Source: Crossiella sp. CA-258035
GTDB taxonomy: Bacteria > Actinomycetota > Actinomycetes > Mycobacteriales > Pseudonocardiaceae
NCBI RefSeq assembly: GCF_030064675.1
Contig: NZ_CP116413.1
Coordinates: forward strand, 9,106,172 to 9,170,171
Direction of reading: 5' to 3'
DNA: 64,000 bases
Position numbers and translations under genes: made by a program. Position 1 is the first letter of the stretch; every line of letters begins with the position of its first letter. The notes under the pieces were generated by a model. That model did no database searches and was not told the origin of the DNA. It saw only the letters and a program-made list of their open reading frames with translations. This document shows, in pieces, positions 6,325 to 14,665 of this stretch.

Positions 6325-9300
6325 TCAGACGATCGGCAGCTTCGGCATGGTGGGCGCCCCGGGGACGGACACCTTCGGCAGCGCGGGCAGCAGGTTCAGG
6401 CCCGGCAGGCCCGCCTGACGCTCGGTACCCGGCACCGCGGGAACACTCGGCACCGCGGGCACACCCGGCAGCCCGGGGACACCCAGCTTCGGCAGCGCGG
6501 GCACGGCCGGCAGCAGGTTCAGACCGGGCAGGCCCGCCTGACGCTCAGTGCCCGGCACCGCGGGAACACCCGGAACCGTGGGCACACCCGGCAGCCCGGG
6601 AACGCCCACCTTCGGCAGCCCGGGAACGGTCGGCAGCAGGTTCAGACCGGGCAGGCCCGCCTGACGCTCAGTACCCGGCACCGCGGGAACACCCGGAACC
6701 GTGGGCACACCCGGCAGCCCGGGAACGCCCACCTTCGGCAGCCCGGGAACGGTCGGCAGCAGGTTCAGACCCGGCAGGCCCGCCTGACGCTCAGTACCCG
6801 GCAGCCCGGAAACATCCAGGTTCGGCAGCTCGGGCACGGCCGACAGCAGGTTCAGGCCCGGCAGGCCCGCCTGACGCTCGGTACCCGGCAGCGCGGGCAC
6901 ACCCGGGAGGGTGGGCACCGAGACCTTCGGCAGGGTCGGCACGCTCGGCACCAGCTCGCCGCCGGTCAGCCCGGACAGCACGTCGAACTTGCCACCGGAG
7001 ACACCCAGCGGTCCGCTGACCGGAGCCGCGGCGCGGCCCTCGGCACCGGAGAAGTCGAACGGCACGTCGGTCACGCCGGGCAGGTTCTCGCCCAGCTCCT
7101 TGTCGGTCACCGGGATCTGCAGCTCGGCGGGGGCGCCGCCGACCTCCATGTCAGTGGCCTCGCTGGCGTCGGCCATGGCGTTGCCGACGACCTCGACCGG
7201 GATGTCGTAGACCTGCGTGACCGCGCCGATCGGGGCGAACAGGTTGAAGCCGGACAGGCCGCCACCCTCGGACCCGGTGGTCTCGCCGGTGCCACCGACC
7301 ACGCTGTCGACCGAGCTGGCGGCCATCGAGTCGGCCACAGCCAGCGCGGCGACGGAGTCACCGAACGGCTGGACCGCCGCGCCCACGGGCACGTTCACGA
7401 TGTCGCCGGCCACCGAGCCGCCGTCACCCGCGGTGCCGAGGTCGCCACCGGCCTTGGTCCCCACCGCGGAGGCGGACACCGCGTCGGACACACCGTTCAG
7501 CGAGGCGGAGAGGCCGTTGGCCCCGACCACCGGGCTGACCGGAACGGCGACGATGTCGCCACCCAGGAAGCTCATGACACCGTCGGTCACGGTGTAGCCG
7601 CCGGCCTCGGACCCGATGCTGTTGTCGGCCACACCGGAGGTGGTGCCGATCCAGTTCACCGAGTCGCCCGCGACCTCGAGCGCCGCGGCGACCGGCACGG
7701 ACGCGACCGTCCCGGTCCCAGTGCCCTTGACGCCGCTGGTCTCGTTGTCGCCACCGGCCTCGGAGGCGACCGCGGAGTTCTCGGCGCCGTCAGCCAGCAC
7801 CATCCAGCCCGCACCGATGCCGCCCACGTTGGTGGGCACTGCCACCGGCACGTCGGCGATCAGGCCGGCCAGGCCGCCCTTGTCGCCAGCGGTGGCCTTG
7901 TCGCCACCGGCGACCGCGGCGGTGGCGTTCTCCGCCGCGCCGCTGGAGTTGACCAGCCAGCCGGCGCCGACGCCCTCGGCCTGGACCGGCCCGGCCACCG
8001 CGGGGGTGATCAGGTTTCCGGTCAGCAGACCGTAGGAGCCCTCGGAGGTCGAGTTGCCACCGGCCACGGAGGACACGGTGTTCTCGGACTCCGACTCGGA
8101 CACCACGATCCAGCCACCGGAGATGCCCTGGCCCTGGATGGGCAGGGCCACCGGGCCGTGCACGACGTTGCCGGAGAGGCCACCGTCGGTGCCGTTGCCG
8201 CTCACGTCGCCACCGGCGCCGATGTCGTGGACGTTCTCGCTCCACGCCTTGGCGACGGCGATCCAGCCGCCGGCGAGGGCGTTCAGCGTGACCGGGCCCG
8301 CGACCGGGACGGACACGGCGTTGCCGCTGCCCAGCGCGTCGTCGTCGATCGCGGTGTTGTCGCCACCGGCCTCGGAGTCCGTGGTGCTGGTGGACTGCGC
8401 GCCGGAGTTGATGATCCAGCCAAGGGCGTTGCCCTCGGCCTCGACCGGCACGGCCACCGGCACCTGGATGCCGTCACCCGCGACCAGCGAGTCGTTGCCG
8501 CGGGTGCCGATCAGGCCACCGGCGTCGGTGGTCGTCTCGGTGGCGGCCACGGCGTCGGAGTTGGCGATCCAGCCGCCGGACAGCGCCGACACCTGGGCGG
8601 GCAGGGTCAGCGGCGCGGAGGCGATGACGCCGGCGATCAGGCTGTTGTCGCCGTTGGTGAAGGCGTCCCCACCGGCGACGGACTCGGTCACCTGGCTGTG
8701 CTGCGCGTCGGTGTTGGAGACCCAGCCACCGGAGTTGCCCAGCACCTGGACCGGCTCGGCGATCGCGGCGTCGACGATGTTGCCACCGCCGGTGCTCTCG
8801 TCACCGTTGGTCATCAGCAGGCCGCCGGTCTGCGCGGTGCTGGTGGAGTCGCTCACCGAGTCGGCCAGGCCGCCCCAGGCGAGGGCGTTGCCCGCGACGG
8901 TGACCGGACCGGCCACGTTCGGCGTGATCAGGTTGCCACCGATGCCGCTGTCGTAGCCGGAGGTGACGCTGTCCCCGCCCGCGACGGCGTCCGCGGTGGT
9001 CGACCCCACGGCGTTGGAGTTGTTGACCGGGAACACGCCGAGGGCGTTGTTGTTGCCCTCGACCGGCAGGGCCACCTGGCCGTGCGCGATGTTGCCGCCG
9101 AGGGACGAGCCCTCGCCGTCGGTGTCGACGTTGCCGCCGGCGTCGGCCGCGATGGCCGACTCGTTGTTGGTGTCGGCGACACCCGCCGCGCCGGAGATGG
9201 CGTTGCCGGTCAGCTGGACCGGGACCGCCAGCGGGACCACGACGCTGTTGCCGGAGAGCGAGGAGTCCTTGCCCGAGGTCTCGATGTCGCCACCGGACTG

Positions 9301-9927
9301 GGCCTCCAGCATGGACACGCTCTGCGCCTCGGCGTGGCCCCCCGCGGCGACCGCGTTGCCCGAGATGAGCACGGGCGCGACGCCGTCGACGTCGACCACG
9401 TTGCCCTTGATGCTGCCCTTGTCGCCGTTGGTGACGATGAGCTCGGGCTTGCTGTAGCTGTACTCGCTGACGTTCTCGACGTCCGCGTCACCGGTGGCGG
9501 CGATCGCGTTGCCCTCGATGACCACCGGGACCACGGCGTCAGCGTGGACCTCGTTCGCGCGGAACGGGTCGGCTTCGCCCAGCTTGGGGGCGTCGTCGGC
9601 CTTGGACGCGGTCTTGCTCTTGCCGCCCAGCTGGGGCACCTTCAGCGACTTGCCCGCCTTGGTGGCCGCGCCAGCGAGGGGCAGGCTCGGCACGACCTCG
9701 CGGGTGTCGACCTTGACGTCCTCGATGTGCTCGGCCGGGAGGTCGACCTCACCCAGCGCGGTGCCCACGGCGTTGTTGTCGAGGTGGATCGGCAGGGTCA
9801 CCGACGCGGCCAGTGGAGTGGCCGGCACGTCGGGGTTCTCGCCGGCACTGGCGACGCCAGTGCCGAGGGCGAGCAGCCCACCGGTGACGAGTACGGTCTT
9901 CAGACCGCGCTTCGCCCAGATGTGCAT
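6325..9927 (-). CDS. Giant cysteine-free chaplin-like repeat surface protein
   Basis: A 1,200-residue exported protein. The signal peptide ends at VASA, about residue 28. A short linker is followed by about 15 tandem units of roughly 53 residues (about residues 115-960), each with a core like SGN-V-VPVAVPV-GNA-GW followed by a polar AGGD-TxG segment. The core resembles the chaplin motif (GNVVQVPV-VPVN-CGN), but no cysteine occurs anywhere in the protein. The last 200 residues are Pro/Gly/Leu-rich and carry five copies of GTERQAGLPGLNLL. There is no sorting signal or membrane anchor. AAGGAG lies 7 bp before the ATG. A hydrophobic, amyloid-prone coat on aerial cells or spores is inferred. Confidence 0.7.
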   Translation of the reverse strand: MHIWAKRGLKTVLVTGGLLALGTGVASAGENPDVPATPLAASVTLPIHLDNNAVGTALGEVDLPAEHIEDVKVDTREVVPSLPLAGAATKAGKSLKVPQLGGKSKTASKADDAPKLGEADPFRANEVHADAVVPVVIEGNAIAATGDADVENVSEYSYSKPELIVTNGDKGSIKGNVVDVDGVAPVLISGNAVAAGGHAEAQSVSMLEAQSGGDIETSGKDSSLSGNSVVVPLAVPVQLTGNAISGAAGVADTNNESAIAADAGGNVDTDGEGSSLGGNIAHGQVALPVEGNNNALGVFPVNNSNAVGSTTADAVAGGDSVTSGYDSGIGGNLITPNVAGPVTVAGNALAWGGLADSVSDSTSTAQTGGLLMTNGDESTGGGNIVDAAIAEPVQVLGNSGGWVSNTDAQHSQVTESVAGGDAFTNGDNSLIAGVIASAPLTLPAQVSALSGGWIANSDAVAATETTTDAGGLIGTRGNDSLVAGDGIQVPVAVPVEAEGNALGWIINSGAQSTSTTDSEAGGDNTAIDDDALGSGNAVSVPVAGPVTLNALAGGWIAVAKAWSENVHDIGAGGDVSGNGTDGGLSGNVVHGPVALPIQGQGISGGWIVVSESESENTVSSVAGGNSTSEGSYGLLTGNLITPAVAGPVQAEGVGAGWLVNSSGAAENATAAVAGGDKATAGDKGGLAGLIADVPVAVPTNVGGIGAGWMVLADGAENSAVASEAGGDNETSGVKGTGTGTVASVPVAAALEVAGDSVNWIGTTSGVADNSIGSEAGGYTVTDGVMSFLGGDIVAVPVSPVVGANGLSASLNGVSDAVSASAVGTKAGGDLGTAGDGGSVAGDIVNVPVGAAVQPFGDSVAALAVADSMAASSVDSVVGGTGETTGSEGGGLSGFNLFAPIGAVTQVYDIPVEVVGNAMADASEATDMEVGGAPAELQIPVTDKELGENLPGVTDVPFDFSGAEGRAAAPVSGPLGVSGGKFDVLSGLTGGELVPSVPTLPKVSVPTLPGVPALPGTERQAGLPGLNLLSAVPELPNLDVSGLPGTERQAGLPGLNLLPTVPGLPKVGVPGLPGVPTVPGVPAVPGTERQAGLPGLNLLPTVPGLPKVGVPGLPGVPTVPGVPAVPGTERQAGLPGLNLLPAVPALPKLGVPGLPGVPAVPSVPAVPGTERQAGLPGLNLLPALPKVSVPGAPTMPKLPIV
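6370..6895 (-). repeat. Near-identical tandem repeats encoding the Pro-rich tail
   Basis: Within the 3' end of the surface-protein gene, five copies of the segment encoding GTERQAGLPGLNLL recur. The two central units (about 6540-6780) are almost base-for-base copies of about 120 bp, including the VGVPGLPGVPTVPGVPAVP spacer. Such identity points to recent unit duplication and a likely variable copy number. Confidence 0.85.
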
Positions 9928-9984
9928 TGTGGATCTCCTTTTGTTGTTCCCCCTGGCGGGAGGGGGAATGGGGTCGGATGGCCG

Positions 9985-10000
9985 GACGTGAATTCACGTC
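9985..10000. promoter_or_regulatory. 16-bp perfect palindrome upstream of the repeat gene
   Basis: GACGTGAATTCACGTC is a perfect palindrome 58 bp upstream of the ATG of the giant repeat protein, inside the 247-bp spacer that otherwise holds only the ribosome site and the preceding terminator. It is a plausible dimeric-regulator operator; the binder is unknown. Confidence 0.45.
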
Positions 10001-10120
10001 GGGGCAATCGGCCACCCGGGTCTTTGGGATATTTCCGGCACGCCGAATAAAACTGACGTGCACCGGAATGGCGCGATTTCTGCGACCTACGAGAACGGCG
10101 GGCGGAACGCCGAGAGAAAA

Positions 10121-10172
10121 ACCCCGGCCAGCGCGCCGACCTCAGGACAGAGGTCGCTTGTCGCGCCGGGGT
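10121..10172 (-). terminator. Rho-independent terminator after the cysteine-tail protein gene
   Basis: Outer arms ACCCCGGC (10121-10128) and GCCGGGGT (10165-10172) enclose a smaller GACCTC/GAGGTC hairpin. On the minus strand the stem is followed by TTTTT (complement of 10117-10121). It begins just after the stop codon at 10175. Confidence 0.75.
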
Positions 10173-10174
10173 GG

Positions 10175-10981
10175 TCAGTCAGGAGTGATGCCGGGCTGCT
10201 TGGCCTGCCCGGCGAGCACGCAGTCGGCCGCGGCGGAGTCCACCGGCAGGCCGTGCGCGTTGTCCAGCGAGGAGTGCATCGGCAGGCAGCCGCCGAGGGC
10301 GACCAGCGCCGCGTCGTTTCCGTCGTGTCCGCACGAACAGGAACCGGGGTTGCTGGTCGGCACCGGCATCGGCAACGGGACCAGCGGGAGAAGTGGAAGG
10401 CCAGGCTGGACAGGCTGCGGCAACTGCCGGGGCGCGTCCTCGACCTGGCCGGGCTTCTGCACCGGCGCCGTGCTCGGCGCGGGTGAGGGGTGGTGGCGAT
10501 CGGGCTGACTCGCCGGAGCCGTCGCCGCCGGGTCCACTGGGGACTCGGCGTCGGCGACGGGAGCGCCGTCGAAGTAGGCGGCGTCCCTGGCATACATCCG
10601 GGCGGACTGCCCGGCGTTGCTGGTGACCGCCTCGGTCACCTCGCTGAGCACGGGGGCCTGCTCGAACAGCTTGGCCACGTTGTGCACGGCGTCTTCGATC
10701 GAGTTCTCGGCCTTGGCCCTGCGGATCGCGGGCTGGCTGATCACCGAGGTCGCCTCGCTGATCGCCCTGCGAACGCCCTCGTCCGCGGTGTGGCCGACCT
10801 CGCCGACCAGGCCGGTGGCCTGCCCGGCCGAGCCGCCCAGGACCTGCGCGACGGTCTGCACCGGCTCGGTCACCTGCGGGGCAGGCACCAGCTCAGCGGC
10901 GTTCGCCGAACCCGCCGCCACCAGCCAGCCGACCAGCGCGCCACCGGAGACCAGGAGCGCCCGGGACAGCAGCCGACGCAC
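10175..10981 (-). CDS. Secreted protein of unknown function with a cysteine-containing C-terminus
   Basis: A 268-residue exported protein that I do not recognise. The signal peptide runs from MRRLLSRALLVSG to SANA (cleavage near residue 28). The mature part starts with a helix-prone region (residues 30-130), then a Pro-rich low-complexity stretch ending PLPMPVPTSNPG. The C-terminal domain carries the only cysteines: CSCGHDG, GGC and ADC. GTG 10981 is chosen because GGGGGGTGG precedes it and it opens the signal peptide; the longer frame would bury the signal. It lies 247 bp upstream of the giant repeat gene on the same strand but has its own terminator. A surface or coat role is inferred from context only. 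Confidence 0.6.
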   Translation of the reverse strand: MRRLLSRALLVSGGALVGWLVAAGSANAAELVPAPQVTEPVQTVAQVLGGSAGQATGLVGEVGHTADEGVRRAISEATSVISQPAIRRAKAENSIEDAVHNVAKLFEQAPVLSEVTEAVTSNAGQSARMYARDAAYFDGAPVADAESPVDPAATAPASQPDRHHPSPAPSTAPVQKPGQVEDAPRQLPQPVQPGLPLLPLVPLPMPVPTSNPGSCSCGHDGNDAALVALGGCLPMHSSLDNAHGLPVDSAAADCVLAGQAKQPGITPD

Positions 10982-11080
10982 TCGGCCACCCCCCGCGACA
11001 TTCTGGTCCGTACCCGGCACGTGCACGCCTCCGTCTGGAGAATCTTGAGCTGGACAACGCAAAAGATGTCAGACCGAGAA

Positions 11081-11103
11081 GGCCGCCCGCAAACTCTGCG
11101 GCC
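11081..11103 (-). terminator. Possible terminator hairpin after the membrane repeat gene
   Basis: GGCCGC (11081-11086) pairs with GCGGCC (11098-11103) around an 11-nt loop, 36 bp past the stop of the gene at 11140. There is no strong T run after it, so it is only a candidate. Confidence 0.35.
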
Positions 11104-11139
11104 GAATACCCACTATCGAGTTAATCGGCTCAAGGTGAC

Positions 11140-13392
11140 TCAGTTTCGTTTCAAAACGCGGGTGGCGCCGGCCGCCGCGGTCGAGGCCAGAATCCAGCCC
11201 ACCGCGGTGAGCACCACGGATATCCACTGCGAGGCGCCGGTGATCCGCCACATGTTGTCCTGGCCGAGGGTGACGATCGGCAGCAGCATGTCCGCGGAGA
11301 GCAGCCACGGGTTCCACACCGGGTTCTGGTCGCTGTCCAGGCGTTCGATCGGATACTGCTGCGGCCCGGGATTTGCGCTGTACATCTCGTTGAACCAGAT
11401 GCCGCCGGCCGCCCAGAAGACCAGCAACCAGACCAGCGCCAGCCAGGGCCGGTAGCCGTAGCCCACGGTGACCTCCTGCAGCAGGCCCCACAGCCGCCCG
11501 GCCACGCCCAGCTCGGTGTAGCGGCGGCGCTGCTTCTCCAGCAGCACCCGCTCGGCGCGTTCCTCGTGCCCGCCGTCCCGGTAGACGGTGGCCAGCTGCT
11601 CGTAGGGCCCCGGCGCGTAGTCCGGGACCACGGTGCGCAGCCAGCGCAGCCGGGTGCGCACGTCCACGTCCGGATCGGCCGCGATGCCCTGGTAGGAGAA
11701 GTCCTCCAGCTCGACCCCGCCGCTGGCCTGCCAGAGCAGCTCGCCGTCGGCGACGGTGACCACCTTGGCCCGGTTCAGGATGACCCGGCCCAGCGGCTTC
11801 CGGCCGAACCGCACCACCAGCTGCTGCGCGGTCAGGCCGTAGGCGTTGAGCGCGATCCCGTCCGGCGCGCTGCCCAGCTCGGAGCCGGTGAAGGTGACCA
11901 TCTTGCCGACCTCGACCAGCCGGACCCGCACCCCGCCCTCGGCCACCATGCCCCAGCTGCACAACAGGTCCTTGCCCACGGAGGCCACCCGGGCGTCCAG
12001 CGAGGGCTTGATGGTGCCGTCGCCGCGGCGGCGCGGGTCGGTCAGCTTGGCCCCTGAGCAGTCCAGGGTGGAGCCGATGCTGGCGTTCTGCAGCCGGATC
12101 GAGCCGCGGGCGGCCAGGTCGCGCAGGAACAGGGTGCCGCCGACCCGGAGCCGGTCGGCGAAGAGCACGTCGATGCCGGGCCCGTGCAGCTGCACCCCGG
12201 ACAGGCTGGCGCTGCCGTGCACGTAGGCGTCGACCAGCCGGACCTGCCCGAAGGCCCGCATCCCGCCCTGCCGCTCGAACCGGCCGTCGGCCAGCCGGAC
12301 CGCCTTGCCGCGGGCCTCCAGGTCGCCGCGCACCTCGATGCCGTCGGCGAGCAGCGCCACCGGGAACCGCTGCACCGGCTGCTTCTCGTGCTCGGCCTCC
12401 AGCACGGCCAGCGCGGTCTCCGAGCCCAGGGTGGCGCCGACCATGCGCAGGTAGCCGCCGATGCTGGCGTTGGGCAGCCGCACCGAGCCCGCGGCGGTGA
12501 AGCCGTCGTCGAGCTGCACGTTGCCGTCCACGGTGATCCGGTCGGCCACCAGCGAGGCCGAGTCCAGCGCCTGGCCGTGCGGCACGATCGGCACCGGGGA
12601 GTCGGTGGTGGAGTCCTCGGCCTGCAGGCGGGCGCCGGAGAACACCGCGTCGCCGCCGATCCTGGCCCCGGCCAGCACCACCCGGCCGCTGGCGGTGAAC
12701 CGGCCGCCGTCGCCGTCGCAGAACAGGTTGCCGGAGACCACGATCCCGGAGCCCTCCAGCGCGTCCGCGCCCGGATTGCTCAGGTGCGCGCCGCCCAGGT
12801 GCACGTTGCCGCTGACGGTGGCCCCGCGCAGCCGCACCTCGCCGGTCGCGCGCAGCGCGGTGGCCTGCAAGGAGCCGCTGATCCGCAGCCGGGCGCCGAG
12901 CAGCGCGTGGTCCTGCGGGCTGCGCAGCACCGCACCGGCCAGCCGCAGGGTGCCGCGCACGGTGGCGTCGGTGAGGTCCACGCAGCCGGTGGCGGTGAAC
13001 CCGGCCTCCAGCACCAGGTCGCTGTCCACCTGGAGGTTGCGGCCCTTGAGACCGGGCAGCCGACAGCCGGGCAGGCGCAGGCCGATCAGCTGGGCCATCC
13101 GCAGGTCCGGCGCGGTGTCGAAGGTGCACCGGGTCAGCTCGATCAGGGTGCGCACGTCCAGCGCCTCCAGGTCGAGGCGGCCGGTGATGGTCGCCCCGGT
13201 GAGCCGCAGCGCGGGCATCCCGGCCGGTTTGAGCCGGTAGAGGCCGGTGAGCAGGCCGGCGAGCAGCCCGGCCCGCACCCTGGTGTCAGGGCTGCCGGGC
13301 AGGGGGAGCACCAGCTGCCGGCCGACCGCGAAGGCGCGGCAGACCGCGCGCTCGACCTCGGTGAAGTCCGACGGCTTCGGATACGGGTCCAT
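11140..13392 (-). CDS. Membrane-anchored parallel-beta repeat protein (membrane-associated oxidoreductase type)
   Basis: A 750-residue protein. Most of it (about residues 70-560) consists of repeated short strands of the pattern L-x-G-A-x-I/V-x-G-x-L/V with many N-terminal LTGATITGRLDLEA-like units, expected to form a right-handed beta helix. Two membrane helices follow near the C-terminus (ALVWLLVFWAAGGIWF and VVLTAVGWILASTAAAGA). The bulk has no signal peptide and is probably cytoplasmic. Related streptomycete proteins are labelled membrane-associated oxidoreductase, but no cofactor or catalytic motif is visible. ATG 13392 is chosen over GTG 13407. The function is unknown. Confidence 0.6.
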   Translation of the reverse strand: MDPYPKPSDFTEVERAVCRAFAVGRQLVLPLPGSPDTRVRAGLLAGLLTGLYRLKPAGMPALRLTGATITGRLDLEALDVRTLIELTRCTFDTAPDLRMAQLIGLRLPGCRLPGLKGRNLQVDSDLVLEAGFTATGCVDLTDATVRGTLRLAGAVLRSPQDHALLGARLRISGSLQATALRATGEVRLRGATVSGNVHLGGAHLSNPGADALEGSGIVVSGNLFCDGDGGRFTASGRVVLAGARIGGDAVFSGARLQAEDSTTDSPVPIVPHGQALDSASLVADRITVDGNVQLDDGFTAAGSVRLPNASIGGYLRMVGATLGSETALAVLEAEHEKQPVQRFPVALLADGIEVRGDLEARGKAVRLADGRFERQGGMRAFGQVRLVDAYVHGSASLSGVQLHGPGIDVLFADRLRVGGTLFLRDLAARGSIRLQNASIGSTLDCSGAKLTDPRRRGDGTIKPSLDARVASVGKDLLCSWGMVAEGGVRVRLVEVGKMVTFTGSELGSAPDGIALNAYGLTAQQLVVRFGRKPLGRVILNRAKVVTVADGELLWQASGGVELEDFSYQGIAADPDVDVRTRLRWLRTVVPDYAPGPYEQLATVYRDGGHEERAERVLLEKQRRRYTELGVAGRLWGLLQEVTVGYGYRPWLALVWLLVFWAAGGIWFNEMYSANPGPQQYPIERLDSDQNPVWNPWLLSADMLLPIVTLGQDNMWRITGASQWISVVLTAVGWILASTAAAGATRVLKRN

Positions 13393-13492
13393 TGCCGTTG
13401 ATCTCACCCGGCAGCGCTCGGATGGGCAATAGACCGCCAGGACGCCCCGCGCGTTCCCCCCATGACGACTCGGTCACGGCTACCGTGATCGC

Positions 13493-14665
13493 GTGAGCAG
13501 CCGCAGGCAGGTGCCGCCGACTCCGATCCGGCGTGAGGTTGTGGAACAGGTCCCCTACGGACTCCGGGTGAGCGCGGCGCTGTCCTGGCGCTTCCTCACC
13601 CTGTGCGGCGCGCTGGCCGTGCTGGTCTTCCTGGTCGGCTACTTCGCCGGCCTGGTCATCCCGGTGGGCATCGCGCTGCTGCTGGCCGCGCTGATGGCGC
13701 CCGCGGTGCGGCAGCTGGTGTCCTGGCGGGTGCCGGGCTGGGCGGCCACCACGATCGTGCTGGTGGGCGGGCTGCTGCTGGTGGTCGGCGTGCTGGTCTC
13801 GGTGGTGGCCGCGTTCGTCAACGGCGTGCCCGAGCTCCAGTCCAAGGTGGTGGTCGGCCTCGACCAGATCAAGGACTGGCTGGTGCACGGGCCGCTGCAG
13901 CTGACCCAGCAGGACCTGGACCAGTACCTCAACCGGTTCGTGGAGATGCTCAAGAGCAACGTCTCCACCATCGCCACCAACGCGGTGAACACCACGGTGA
14001 CCACCGCGGTCGGCGTCGGCGAGCTGCTCACCGGCTTCCTGCTGCTGCTGTTCACGCTGATCTTCTTCCTGCACGACGGCAGCAACATCTGGCACTTCAT
14101 GACCAAGGCGGTGCCGGGCAACGTGCGCGACCGGGTGGACGTGGCCGGTCGCCGCGGCTTCGCCTCGCTGGTCAGCTACGTGCGGGCGACCGTGGTGGTG
14201 GCGGTGGTGGACGCGGTCGGCATCGGCATCGGCCTGGCAATCGTCGGCGTGCCGCTGGCGGTGCCGCTGGCCGCGCTGGTCTTCCTGGCCGCGTTCGTGC
14301 CGATCATCGGTTCACTGGTGGCCGGTTCGGTCGCGGTGCTGGTGGCGCTGGTGGCCAACGGCCCGATCGAGGCGCTGATCGTGCTGATCATCGTGATCGC
14401 GGTGATGCAGCTGGAGAGTCACGTGCTCCAGCCCCTGCTGCTGGGCAAGGCGGTCTCCCTGCACCCGCTCGCGGTGATCCTGGTGATCATGGGCGGCCTG
14501 TCCCTGGCCGGCATCCCCGGCGCGCTGCTGGGCGTGCCGGTGCTGGCGGTGCTCAACGCGGCGATCCGCTCGCTGGTCAACGAGGACAACCCGGACCCGG
14601 ACTCGGTGGACCCGACCAACCGGGCGGACGCGATCCCCAGCGGCAAGGGCGACGAACCTGCCTAA
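13493..14665 (+). CDS. AI-2E family transporter / PerM-like permease
   Basis: A 390-residue integral membrane protein with about eight hydrophobic segments: two near residues 35-70, one near 85-110, and a C-terminal group including GIGLAIVGVPLAVPLAALVF and FVPIIGSLVAGSVAVLVALV. The FVPIIGS and ESHVLQPLLLGKAVSLHPLAVI motifs are diagnostic of the AI-2E/PerM family. Despite the name, most members are not proven autoinducer exporters; Na+/H+ exchange or efflux roles are reported in some. The GTG start lies 6 nt after TACCGT, suggesting a leaderless mRNA. The stop overlaps the convergent cyclase gene by 4 bp. Confidence 0.85.
   Translation: MSSRRQVPPTPIRREVVEQVPYGLRVSAALSWRFLTLCGALAVLVFLVGYFAGLVIPVGIALLLAALMAPAVRQLVSWRVPGWAATTIVLVGGLLLVVGVLVSVVAAFVNGVPELQSKVVVGLDQIKDWLVHGPLQLTQQDLDQYLNRFVEMLKSNVSTIATNAVNTTVTTAVGVGELLTGFLLLLFTLIFFLHDGSNIWHFMTKAVPGNVRDRVDVAGRRGFASLVSYVRATVVVAVVDAVGIGIGLAIVGVPLAVPLAALVFLAAFVPIIGSLVAGSVAVLVALVANGPIEALIVLIIVIAVMQLESHVLQPLLLGKAVSLHPLAVILVIMGGLSLAGIPGALLGVPVLAVLNAAIRSLVNEDNPDPDSVDPTNRADAIPSGKGDEPA

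Noticed and set aside
6370..6895. Regular repeats that could suggest a CRISPR array
   Set aside because: Units are in frame, encode a Pro-rich tail, and have no unique spacers of constant length.
5368..10050. A 1,560-codon plus-strand open frame opposite the surface-protein gene
   Set aside because: It is the antisense of the repeat gene and the BtuF-like gene, with His/Gly/Arg-rich composition typical of shadow frames in GC-rich DNA and no start signal.
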